The position numbers were made by a program, and so were the translations under genes. Source: an uncultured Christensenella sp. (lineage in GTDB: Bacteria; Bacillota_A; Clostridia; Christensenellales; Borkfalkiaceae). From it: a stretch of DNA of 64,000 bases. Below the pieces are notes generated by a model that searched no databases, was not told where the DNA came from, and saw only the letters and a program-made list of their open reading frames with translations. Numbering within the stretch: position 1 is the first letter of the stretch; the number at the start of each line of letters is the position of its first letter. Where the stretch lies: assembly GCA_910579295.1 (NCBI GenBank), contig CAJTTC010000006.1, forward strand, positions 1 through 64,000, in the 5' to 3' direction. This document shows, piece by piece, positions 14,642-22,438 of the stretch.

Positions 14642-15684
14642 TGGAAGGGGTACGCTACAAAAAGAGCGATTTTTATTACGAGTTGCCGCCCGAGCTGATT
14701 GCGCAGACTCCCGCCGAGCCCCGCGACAGCTCCCGTCTGCTTGTCTATGACAGGGCGACGGACAAGGTTGAGCACCGCATATTCCGCGACGTGTGCGACT
14801 ATTTGAAGTCGGGCGACGTTTTGGTTATCAACAATACAAAGGTTTTGCCCGCCCGTATGTACGCGCACACCGTAAACGGCGGCAGGATTGAAATACTGCT
14901 TTTAAAACGGCTGGATAAGGACAGGTGGGAAGTGCTTGCCAAGCCGGGTAAAAAGTGCGCCGTAGGCAAGTCGTTTACAATCAGCGACAAGCTGTCTTTC
15001 ACCGTCGAGGGCGTGACGGACAGCGGGGAGCGCATAGTCCGCTTCATATACGACGGCGTATTCGAGAATATCATAGAGGAAGTCGGCTCTATGCCGTTGC
15101 CCCCCTATATAAAGGAAAAGCTGAGCGACAAAAACAGGTATCAGACGGTATACGCCAAGACGGACGGTTCGGCGGCTGCGCCCACGGCGGGGTTGCACTT
15201 CACGCCCGCGCTTCTGCAAAAAATCCGCGATATGGGCGTTGAGGTCGTCGAGGTGTTACTGCACGTCGGGCTGGGCACTTTCCGCCCCGTAAAAGAGGAT
15301 ATTATAACCGATCACAAAATGCACAGCGAGCACTACGAAGTGACGGATAGCGCCGCTTCAACGATAAACAGAGCTAAGGCGGAGGGCAGAAGGGTAATCG
15401 CGGTGGGCACGACCTCGGTGCGCACGTTGGAGAGCGCGGCGGACGAAAGCGGCGCGGTTCGCGCGGGAAGCGGCGACACGCAAATCTTCATATATCCGCC
15501 CTATAAATTCAAGTGCGTAGACGCGCTCATAACCAACTTTCATCTGCCCGAAAGCACGCTTGTAATGCTTGTTGCCGCGCTTGTCGGCAGAGAGAAAATT
15601 CTTGATTTATATAAAACTGCCGTTGATGAAAGGTACAGGTTTTTCAGCTTCGGCGACGCGATGATGATTATTAATAAGGTATAA
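14641..15684 (+). CDS. queA: S-adenosylmethionine:tRNA ribosyltransferase-isomerase QueA
   Basis: A 347-residue enzyme that transfers the ribosyl part of AdoMet to preQ1 in tRNA to make epoxyqueuosine. Family hallmarks are 'YELPPELIAQTPAEPRD', 'VLVINNTKVLPARM', 'PTAGLHFTP' and 'TNFHLPESTLVMLV'. It overlaps ruvB by one base and is followed by tgt after one base, so the two queuosine enzymes are coupled. Confidence 0.96.
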   Translation: MEGVRYKKSDFYYELPPELIAQTPAEPRDSSRLLVYDRATDKVEHRIFRDVCDYLKSGDVLVINNTKVLPARMYAHTVNGGRIEILLLKRLDKDRWEVLAKPGKKCAVGKSFTISDKLSFTVEGVTDSGERIVRFIYDGVFENIIEEVGSMPLPPYIKEKLSDKNRYQTVYAKTDGSAAAPTAGLHFTPALLQKIRDMGVEVVEVLLHVGLGTFRPVKEDIITDHKMHSEHYEVTDSAASTINRAKAEGRRVIAVGTTSVRTLESAADESGAVRAGSGDTQIFIYPPYKFKCVDALITNFHLPESTLVMLVAALVGREKILDLYKTAVDERYRFFSFGDAMMIINKV

Positions 15685-15685
15685 T

Positions 15686-16801
15686 ATGTCTAAAAATTTC
15701 AGCTACGAATTACAACATATAGATAAATACACGGGCGCGCGCGCGGGAGTTTTCCATACTCCTCACGGCGATATTCAAACGCCCGTATATATGCCCGTGG
15801 GCACGCAGGCTACCGTAAAGGGCGTGCTTCCGCGCGATTTGAAGGAAGCGGGAAGCAGTATAATTCTCGCCAATACCTATCACCTGTACGAACGTCCCTC
15901 GGACGAGCTTGTAAAGGCGGCGGGCGGTCTGCACAAATTTATGAACTGGGACGGACCGATTTTAACGGACAGCGGCGGCTTTCAGGTTTTTTCTTTGGCA
16001 AAGCTGAATAAAATCACCGACGACGGGGTATATTTTAATTCGTCGATTGACGGCACGAAGCATTTCTTCACACCCGAAAAGGCGATAGAGATAGAGGAGA
16101 ACCTCGGCGCGGATATAATAATGGCGTTCGACCAATGCAGTGAGTACGGCTACACTCACGGGCAGGCGGAGGCGGCAATGGAGCGCACGAGCAGGTGGTT
16201 GGAGCGCTGTTTTAAGGCGAAAACGCGCGAGGATCAGGCTCTGTTCCCCATAGTGCAGGGCAACTTTTATACGGATTTGCGGCTCGAAAGTCTTAAAAGA
16301 TGCAAGCAATACGCGGTGGACGGTATAGCCATAGGCGGGCTGTCGGTGGGCGAGCCCAAACCACTGATGTACGAAATGCTCGACGCATTGCGGACGGAGC
16401 TTCCCGAAAATATGCCCAGATATTTAATGGGCGTAGGCTCTCCCGACTGTCTTATCGAGGGCGTGTTGCGCGGCATAGATATGTTCGATTGCGTGCTTGC
16501 TACGAGGATAGCGCGCAACGGCACGGCGTTCACGTCCAAGGGCAAAGCGGTTGTGCGCAACGGCAAATACAGGGAAGATTTTTCTCCGCTCGACGACGAA
16601 TGCGGCTGCTATTGCTGTAAAAATTATACGAAAGCGTATCTGCGCCACCTCATCAACGTCGGCGAGATGCTGTCCGCAATGCTGCTGAGTCTGCACAACA
16701 TAACGTTTTTGCACAAGCTTATGGCTGATATGCGAAGCGCGATTTTTGCCGACAGTTTAAAAGATTTCGCGAAAGAATTCTATTCGAAGTATTCGTTTTG
16801 A
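15686..16801 (+). CDS. tgt: tRNA-guanine transglycosylase
   Basis: A 371-residue enzyme that swaps guanine 34 of GUN-anticodon tRNAs for preQ1. The tRNA-Asp(GTC) and tRNA-Tyr(GTA) in this window would be substrates. The 'LTDSGGFQVFSL' block holds the catalytic-site aspartate, 'GGLSVGEP' is the substrate loop, and the zinc site is C-G-C-Y-C-C followed by a distal His (about residues 307-335). AAGG for its ATG lies inside queA. Immediate neighbour of queA, as is usual. Confidence 0.97.
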   Translation: MSKNFSYELQHIDKYTGARAGVFHTPHGDIQTPVYMPVGTQATVKGVLPRDLKEAGSSIILANTYHLYERPSDELVKAAGGLHKFMNWDGPILTDSGGFQVFSLAKLNKITDDGVYFNSSIDGTKHFFTPEKAIEIEENLGADIIMAFDQCSEYGYTHGQAEAAMERTSRWLERCFKAKTREDQALFPIVQGNFYTDLRLESLKRCKQYAVDGIAIGGLSVGEPKPLMYEMLDALRTELPENMPRYLMGVGSPDCLIEGVLRGIDMFDCVLATRIARNGTAFTSKGKAVVRNGKYREDFSPLDDECGCYCCKNYTKAYLRHLINVGEMLSAMLLSLHNITFLHKLMADMRSAIFADSLKDFAKEFYSKYSF

Positions 16802-16851
16802 GAATTGTATGTGAAAAACGGGTGTAAAATCAAAACCCGACAAAAAAACGC

Positions 16852-16880
16852 TTGCAAAATCGTCGGCGGTAATATATACT
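16852..16880 (+). promoter_or_regulatory. yajC promoter
   Basis: -35 TTGCAA (16852-16857), 17-bp spacer, -10 TATACT (16875-16880), about 50 bp before yajC. Confidence 0.6.
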
Positions 16881-16928
16881 AAATTAGTAAATACTTTCCA
16901 TTCGGAAATAATTCGGAGATATTGAAAT

Positions 16929-17414
16929 ATGCTTTTGTCATTATTAGAAGGTGAAACTGCTACCCCTGCGGGCGGCAATCAATGGCTTTCGTACGTCCTC
17001 ATAGGCGTTCTTGTTGTGGTTCTTATTGTGTCCATGGTACTGATGAGCCGCCGTTCGAAAAAGCGCGAGCAGGAAGCTCAGAAGCTGATTGACGCCGTCA
17101 AGCCCGGCAACAAGGTTAAGACGATAGGCGGCATATGCGGCATAGTCGTCGAGGTGGACCCCGAGGAAGACACGTTCGTTCTCGAAACGGGTAGCGAGGC
17201 AAGCGGTAAGTGCTTTATGAAGTTCGTCCGTCAGGCTATTTTGGAGAGCGACGCGGTGGTTGACGATGCTAAGACCGCAAAGGTCAAGGATGAAGAGCCC
17301 GCAACCGCTGAGGAAACCGTCGTGGAAGGTAAAGAGATTGGCGCGGACGAAGAAAAAGAGAATACCGCGCAAGAAGATAAAGATAATAAAGAGAATAAAG
17401 AAGATAAAGAATAA
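16929..17414 (+). CDS. yajC: Preprotein translocase subunit YajC
   Basis: A 161-residue Sec accessory protein. One membrane helix (about 20-40) is followed by 'MSRRSKKREQEAQKLIDAVKPG' in pieces and the YajC core 'KVKTIGGICGIVVEVD'. YajC associates with SecDF, encoded 2.3 kb downstream. The C-terminal 55 or so residues are an extended, almost wholly charged Glu/Lys/Asp/Asn tail ending in near repeats of K-E-N-K-E-D, longer than in most YajC proteins. CGGAGA precedes the ATG. Confidence 0.93.
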   Translation: MLLSLLEGETATPAGGNQWLSYVLIGVLVVVLIVSMVLMSRRSKKREQEAQKLIDAVKPGNKVKTIGGICGIVVEVDPEEDTFVLETGSEASGKCFMKFVRQAILESDAVVDDAKTAKVKDEEPATAEETVVEGKEIGADEEKENTAQEDKDNKENKEDKE

Positions 17415-17436
17415 TTACGACGTTCTCAAAAACCCG

Positions 17437-17466
17437 CCCTTCGCATATCTTATGATAAGCGGAGGG
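17437..17466 (+). promoter_or_regulatory. Hairpin covering the ribosome site of the next gene
   Basis: CCCTTCGC pairs with GCGGAGGG (one T-G), and inside it TATC pairs with GATA around a 4-nt loop, giving about 12 pairs. The right arm contains the GGAGGG ribosome binding site of the gene starting at 17475, so translation may depend on opening of this stem. Confidence 0.5.
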
Positions 17467-17474
17467 TAATTTTT

Positions 17475-17843
17475 ATGCTTAAAGAAGGTATTTTGCAGGT
17501 TGCAAAAGCAACGCTTGCGGCGCTTGTATTTTCGCTGATATTCGTCATAGTGTTCACGCTCATAATTCAGCTTGCGTCGGTCGGCTCGGGGGTGATAAAG
17601 CCCGTCAATCAGGTGTTCAAAATCATAGCCATTGCCGTGGGCGGACTGCTGTTTATACGCGGTGAAAAGGGCTTTGTTAAGGGAGCTGTGGCAGGCTTGC
17701 TCTCCGTACTTTTATCCTATGTGCTGTTCGGCATAATCGGCGGATCTTTTGCCGTAAGCTGGACGTTTATATTCGAAATAATTCTCGGGCTTGCCGCAGG
17801 AATAATCACGGGAATTATCGCCGTAAATATAAAAAAGGCGTAA
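17475..17843 (+). CDS. TIGR04086-type small membrane protein
   Basis: A 122-residue protein with four predicted membrane helices (about 12-36, 48-62, 69-90, 95-117) and little else. Position (after yajC and before the SCIFF peptide gene) and size match the TIGR04086 family, which accompanies yajC/scf genes in Clostridia and has no known function. GGAGGG lies eight bases before the ATG but within a hairpin. Confidence 0.78.
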   Translation: MLKEGILQVAKATLAALVFSLIFVIVFTLIIQLASVGSGVIKPVNQVFKIIAIAVGGLLFIRGEKGFVKGAVAGLLSVLLSYVLFGIIGGSFAVSWTFIFEIILGLAAGIITGIIAVNIKKA

Positions 17844-17860
17844 TATATTAAAGAAAGTAC

Positions 17861-17889
17861 TTGATTTTTCTCGACGTATATTATATAAT
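17861..17889 (+). promoter_or_regulatory. scfA promoter
   Basis: -35 TTGATT (17861-17866), 17-bp spacer, -10 TATAAT (17884-17889). Confidence 0.75.
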
Positions 17890-17922
17890 TGATTATATAA
17901 GCGAACTTTAAGGAGAATTATC

Positions 17923-18081
17923 ATGATCAAGACAATTGCAAAACCTACGGAAAAGAAGGTTACCGCTTGCGGCGAATGCAGAAGCACCTGTCAGTCGGCT
18001 TGCAAAACGAGCTGTACGGTCGGCAATCAGAGCTGTGAGAGAATTACCAGAGAAGAGAACCCCGAAAAGAGCGCTAAGTAA
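17923..18081 (+). CDS. scfA: SCIFF ribosomally made peptide precursor
   Basis: A 52-residue precursor with six cysteines at positions 16, 19, 23, 27, 31 and 38, the 'six cysteines in forty-five residues' (SCIFF) family found almost throughout Clostridia. The next gene is the matching radical SAM maturase, which in studied members links a cysteine to a threonine as a thioether. Here Thr22, Thr29 and Thr32 lie among the cysteines. AAGGAGA lies eight bases before the ATG and a consensus promoter precedes it. The biological role of the mature peptide is unknown. A hairpin separates it from scfB, which would allow more peptide than enzyme. Confidence 0.95.
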   Translation: MIKTIAKPTEKKVTACGECRSTCQSACKTSCTVGNQSCERITREENPEKSAK

Positions 18082-18106
18082 GCTTAGCTGAATATTATTC
18101 GAATTA

Positions 18107-18133
18107 AAGGAGCGGAAATTTTCTCTGCTCCTT
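18107..18133 (+). terminator. Hairpin between scfA and scfB (attenuator or terminator)
   Basis: AAGGAGC/GCTCCTT plus three inner pairs; a run of six T follows a few bases later (18140-18145). Its place suggests partial termination, so that the peptide gene is expressed above the maturase. Confidence 0.6.
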
Positions 18134-18182
18134 ATTAACTTTTTTCCGGTATTGTAATTTATTGATTACCGCAGAGGACAAA

Positions 18183-19514
18183 ATGGTTCACGTTTTTAAG
18201 TATAAGGAATACAACTACATCTACGACAGCGGTAGCGGCAGTCTGCACGAGTGCGACGGCGATACCTTCAATTACCTTGCCAACAAACTCGGTCAGCCCG
18301 TCGATATATCCTATTTAAGTCGGGAGAAAATAGACGAAATCGAGGGGGATTTAAACGCTTTAAAGGAGCAGGGGCTTCTTTTCAAGGAGGAAACCTGCGC
18401 CCGTCCCGCAAAGTCCGACGAGGTCAAGGCGCTCTGCATACATATCTGTCACGACTGTAACCTGCGTTGCCGTTACTGTTTTGCCGACGAGGGCGCGTAT
18501 CATTCCGAGCGCGAGTTTATGAGCGAGCAGACGGCAAAGCGCGCAATAGATTTTCTCATTGAAAACAGCGGCAAGCGCAAGGTGTTGGAGGTGGACTTTT
18601 TCGGCGGCGAGCCGCTGATGTGTCTGCAAACCATAAAGAACGTAGTGTACTACGCCAAGGAAAAGGCGGCGGCAGTCGGTAAAAAATTTCTGTTTACGAC
18701 TACGACCAACGCTCTGCTTTTAAACGACGAAGCCATAGAGTTTTTCAACGAGGAAATGGAAAACGTCGTTCTCTCTCTCGACGGCAGACCGGAGGTGCAC
18801 GACGCCATAAGAAAGACGGTGAGCGGCAAGGGCAGTTTCGAATACGTAATCGGCAACATAAAGAAATTTGTGGCGAGCCGCGGGGACAAGCACTACTACG
18901 TGCGCGGTACGTATACGGCTAAAAACCTCGATTTTGCAAACGACGTGTTGTTCCTTGCCGATAACGGCTTCGACAGCATTTCTATGGAGCCCGTAGTCAC
19001 CGACATTCCCGACCTCGCCATAAAGGAGGAGCATCTTCCCGCCATTTTAAAGGAATACGAGAGGCTGTGCGACGAGTACCTCGCGCGTTACGAGCGGGGC
19101 GAGGGCTTCAATTTCTTCCATTTCAACGTCGATTTGGAGGGCGGACCTTGCCTGTCCAAGCGTGTTTCGGCGTGCGGCGCGGGCAACGAGTACTATTCGG
19201 TCGCGCCCAACGGAGACATATATCCCTGCCACCAGTTCGTCGGCGACAAAAGCTTTTTGATGGGCAACGTTTACGACGGCAGGATAGACGGCGAAATCCG
19301 TCATACCTTTGCGGACAACTGTCTTTTTACGCGCGAAAAGTGCGGGGAGTGTTTTGCAAAATACATTTGCAGCGGCGGTTGCAGCGCTAACAACTATCAT
19401 TTCGAGGGCGATATGAACAAGCCTTACGGCGTTACCTGTGAAATGATGAAAAAGCGAATAGAGTGCGGAATGCACGTTCTTGCCTCCAAAAAGCGGCTAA
19501 ATCAAAAAAACTGA
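18183..19514 (+). CDS. scfB: SCIFF radical SAM maturase (thioether bond-forming)
   Basis: A 443-residue radical SAM/SPASM enzyme that would cross-link the SCIFF peptide. An N-terminal peptide-recognition region (about 1-80) is followed by the cluster motif C-N-L-R-C-R-Y-C (Cys92, 96, 99). The C-terminal SPASM domain with auxiliary clusters has 'NGDIYPCHQF', 'CGECFAKYICSGGC' and a final Cys before 'EMMKKR'. The ATG at 18183 is preferred over a TTG seven codons upstream, because the family begins close to 'HVFKYKEYNY' and GAGGA precedes the ATG. Located next to its substrate gene. Confidence 0.94.
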   Translation: MVHVFKYKEYNYIYDSGSGSLHECDGDTFNYLANKLGQPVDISYLSREKIDEIEGDLNALKEQGLLFKEETCARPAKSDEVKALCIHICHDCNLRCRYCFADEGAYHSEREFMSEQTAKRAIDFLIENSGKRKVLEVDFFGGEPLMCLQTIKNVVYYAKEKAAAVGKKFLFTTTTNALLLNDEAIEFFNEEMENVVLSLDGRPEVHDAIRKTVSGKGSFEYVIGNIKKFVASRGDKHYYVRGTYTAKNLDFANDVLFLADNGFDSISMEPVVTDIPDLAIKEEHLPAILKEYERLCDEYLARYERGEGFNFFHFNVDLEGGPCLSKRVSACGAGNEYYSVAPNGDIYPCHQFVGDKSFLMGNVYDGRIDGEIRHTFADNCLFTREKCGECFAKYICSGGCSANNYHFEGDMNKPYGVTCEMMKKRIECGMHVLASKKRLNQKN

Positions 19515-19610
19515 TTTTAAAATAACGGCTTTTTCCGCGGCAACGGTCAAACAGTTTTGCGGGAAATTAAGATTATGGCAAAGTAAATGCTCACAATAAG
19601 TGAAAATTAT

Positions 19611-19639
19611 TTGACTACTTTGCTATTTTTCTATATAAT
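19611..19639 (+). promoter_or_regulatory. secDF promoter
   Basis: -35 TTGACT (19611-19616), 17-bp spacer, -10 TATAAT (19634-19639); leader of about 65 nt with AAGGAGGG before secD. Confidence 0.75.
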
Positions 19640-19711
19640 TATAAAGGTTATAAACTATTAATAGCGCACTGTCCCGCGAAGGACGTGCAGTAAGGTAAAA
19701 GGAGGGTTAAG

Positions 19712-21250
19712 ATGAGCAAAGCCAAATCGGTAGTAATCACCGTCATTTTAGCGTTAGCTGTTGCTGTCGCGGCATTCTTCGCCGCCATCTCGTTCCCCGT
19801 AGCAAATAATGTCAAGAGATTAAATTCCATAGCAAGCAATATAAGCCTCGGCGCGGACTTTACGGGGTACGCCTACGCAACGGTCTATCCGAAGGGTGTG
19901 CTTACCGCCGAAGAGTACGGTACTTTGAATGAGGACAAGCAGAGCGGATACGACAAGGTCGGCGGACTTTACGTCGACAGGGAAACGCATTCCGACGTTG
20001 ACCGGCTCAAAGCAGACGTTGCGGCGGACGCGGAAATTCTCAACAGGCGCTTCGGTCAAAAGGGCTATTCGTCGTATTCGGTGGCGGTAGTGGACGGAAT
20101 TTCCATTAAGCTGTCCGTTCCCACCAATTTCTCGCGCGCGGCGTATTTAAACAACGACGAGAACACCCGCAGTTCGGCTCTGTCCGTGGCAAGCGCGGCG
20201 CTTTCGAGTATGAGCGCTTACGGAAATCTTACGCTTCGTACAACCGATACTTCCATATCGATGAAGGATGAAAGCGGCAATTCGATTACTTACGACGTTA
20301 CCAAAAGGGGCTCGGACGAGTGGGTTGAAAAAGCGCAGGTAAACGGAAGCAAAACCTATTCGCTTGCCGACGGCGAGGACGCGGCGGAGTTCTTCAAGAG
20401 TATAACGAGCAGGAGCGTGGGCAGTAACGCGATTATCACCTTCAATCTTACGAAAGAGGGACGTGAGAAGTTCTACGAGCTGACCACCCGCGCGGCTTCG
20501 TCGTCAAGCCATTCGATATATTTCTTCGTGGGCGACAGACAGCTCGTCAACTACACTTGCGAAGAGGCTGTAAACGTCAAGAGCGTTTCGCTTTCGTCGA
20601 GCGACGCGGCAACCGCGCAGAATTCGGCTATTACAATGAATTCCGTAGTAAACGGCGGCGAGCTTAAAGTCGATTATAAAGATATCGACAGCGTTCTGAC
20701 TTCTTCCGCGACGGGAGGCGACAATTCTTCACTGTTTGCATTTATCGCTTGCCTGTTGGTTCTTGTCGGGCTCATTGTTTTGCTGTGCGTAAAGTATAAA
20801 AAGCTCGGAGCGGTAACTTCCTTTATTTCGGTAATATTTGCACTTGTAGAGCTGTACGCGCTCTATCTTCTCAATATTCAGGTAACGTTTGCCGTAATAA
20901 TTGTATCAATGCTCTGCCTTGCGCTGTTCGTTATAAGCAACGCAATCGTGTTTGCCGAGGTAAGGCGCATAACCGACGGCGGGCGCATAATACAGGCGGC
21001 GATAAAGGACGCGTATAAAAACGTTCTTATGACTATAACCGATATGCACATCGTGCTTGTTGTCGTAGCAATTCTTCTTGCAACTGTCGGCGTCGGCGAG
21101 GTTGCCGCTTGCGGACTTATCGCTGTTATCGGCGTGGTTGCAAGCTACGTGCTCTATTGGTTCAACAGATTTATGTGGTACGTTGAGAGCTCACCCGAAA
21201 AGGACAAGTTCGGTTTTGCGGGCATAAAGAGGGTGATTGAAGATGACTAA
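19712..21250 (+). CDS. secD: Protein translocase subunit SecD (divergent)
   Basis: A 512-residue RND-type Sec accessory subunit. An N-terminal membrane helix (about 7-29), a large exported domain (about 30-340) with the start 'LGADFTGYAYATVYP' and the P1-like 'ITFNLTKEGREKFYELT', then five C-terminal helices (about 345-365, 372-393, 396-415, 445-465, 470-490). SecDF pulls exported chains outward using the proton gradient. The fourth-helix motif, normally D-A-N-V-x-I-F-E-R, reads I-S-N-A-I-V-F-A-E here (408-416), so the key aspartate is missing. AAGGAGGG precedes the ATG. Followed by an overlapping secF. Confidence 0.88.
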   Translation: MSKAKSVVITVILALAVAVAAFFAAISFPVANNVKRLNSIASNISLGADFTGYAYATVYPKGVLTAEEYGTLNEDKQSGYDKVGGLYVDRETHSDVDRLKADVAADAEILNRRFGQKGYSSYSVAVVDGISIKLSVPTNFSRAAYLNNDENTRSSALSVASAALSSMSAYGNLTLRTTDTSISMKDESGNSITYDVTKRGSDEWVEKAQVNGSKTYSLADGEDAAEFFKSITSRSVGSNAIITFNLTKEGREKFYELTTRAASSSSHSIYFFVGDRQLVNYTCEEAVNVKSVSLSSSDAATAQNSAITMNSVVNGGELKVDYKDIDSVLTSSATGGDNSSLFAFIACLLVLVGLIVLLCVKYKKLGAVTSFISVIFALVELYALYLLNIQVTFAVIIVSMLCLALFVISNAIVFAEVRRITDGGRIIQAAIKDAYKNVLMTITDMHIVLVVVAILLATVGVGEVAACGLIAVIGVVASYVLYWFNRFMWYVESSPEKDKFGFAGIKRVIEDD

Positions 21251-22250
21251 GTTTAAAATCTGTGCAAAAATGCACCTGTTTATCATAATAAGCTCGTTAA
21301 TCATTGCCATAGGAATGGCGGTGGGTACGGTTTGTCATTTCTGTGCGAACGGATTTTTCAATTACGGCGGAGAGTTTTCGTCATATAAATGCGTTACCGT
21401 CACTTATCATTTTTCGGAATATAAGGACGTCGACGCGGTAAAGCCCATATGCGAGGAAGCTTTAAAGGATTTCAACGCTTACGAGGTAAGCTATTCCGAC
21501 GCTTCTAACGGCGTAAAGAGTGAAATCGTTTACAAGTTTTCAATGAATACCGATACGGATAAGTTAAATGCGGCGGTCGAAAGTCTTAACGCTAAGCTCG
21601 ATAAAAACAACAGCGGTCTTAACGTGGCTTCCGTTCACGAAGCAACGGTAAACGAGGGCGGTTCAAAAGCGATAACCTTCGCTTCTATCGCGCTTGCGTC
21701 GGCTTCGGCGTTTATGTTTATCTATTTCATATTCCGCTATAAACTTCGCGCGGCGTTTTCGGCGTTGCTTGCGTGCGTGCACAATCTCGGCGTATTTGTC
21801 GCTTTGGCGGCAATTACCCGCATACCCGTCGGGGCGGAAATGATTGCCCTCGGCGCGGCGGTCGTCGTACTCACTATGATACTTTCGTGCGTGCTGTTCG
21901 ACAGAACGAGAAAGAATTTTGCCAACGTTAAGTACGAAAAGGCGGAGCGCTTGGAGGTTGTGGACACTTCGGCTTGCGAAACAAGGCTTATCAACGTCTG
22001 CTCAATAGGTTCGCTTGCCGTGGCTGTGATAGTTTTGGGCGTGTTTGCCGCAATTGCACAGCTTTGGATAGGTGCGTTAGCGCCCTTCGCAATAGCTATT
22101 CTCGGCTTGGTTGCTTGCTTCTACGGTGCAATATTCTTCACTCCCTCGGTGCACGGAGCAATAGACGGCGTATGCGAAAAGATAAAGAACAATTCCAAAT
22201 CGACTAAGACAGAGAAGTCGTCAAAGTCTGCGGAAACTAAAAAAGCATAA
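21243..22250 (+). CDS. secF: Protein translocase subunit SecF (divergent)
   Basis: A 335-residue partner of SecD with an N-terminal helix (about 11-33), an exported domain, five further helices, and a basic, Lys/Ser-rich tail. The SecF motif that usually reads D-T-I-V-V-F-D-R-I-R-E-N appears as L-S-C-V-L-F-D-R-T-R-K-N (214-225), keeping the cytoplasmic F-D-R but lacking the membrane aspartate. The ATG at 21243 overlaps the secD stop; a TTG two codons earlier is an alternative. A terminator follows at 22265. Confidence 0.86.
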   Translation: MTKFKICAKMHLFIIISSLIIAIGMAVGTVCHFCANGFFNYGGEFSSYKCVTVTYHFSEYKDVDAVKPICEEALKDFNAYEVSYSDASNGVKSEIVYKFSMNTDTDKLNAAVESLNAKLDKNNSGLNVASVHEATVNEGGSKAITFASIALASASAFMFIYFIFRYKLRAAFSALLACVHNLGVFVALAAITRIPVGAEMIALGAAVVVLTMILSCVLFDRTRKNFANVKYEKAERLEVVDTSACETRLINVCSIGSLAVAVIVLGVFAAIAQLWIGALAPFAIAILGLVACFYGAIFFTPSVHGAIDGVCEKIKNNSKSTKTEKSSKSAETKKA

Positions 22251-22264
22251 TTTAAATCTTTAAG

Positions 22265-22287
22265 GGCGGGAGTATTCCCGCCTTTTT
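22265..22287 (+). terminator. secDF terminator
   Basis: Stem GGCGGGA/TCCCGCC with a 4-nt loop, then five T. Confidence 0.92.
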
Positions 22288-22438
22288 GCTTATAAATTAA
22301 GTTTTGCGTAAAAAATATAATTAAGTTTAGCCTGCGTGACTTCCGTCTTTATTGCGGATATGCGCGGGGATAAGGAAAACGCGGTAAACTCATCGTTTAT
22401 CTGCGTGGCTATTTTAAAGTAATTAACGGAGAACGCAA

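Noticed and set aside
16819..16839. A CGGGT/ACCCG hairpin after tgt as a terminator.
   Set aside because: The stem is only five pairs with an 11-nt loop and no T-run follows on the plus strand.
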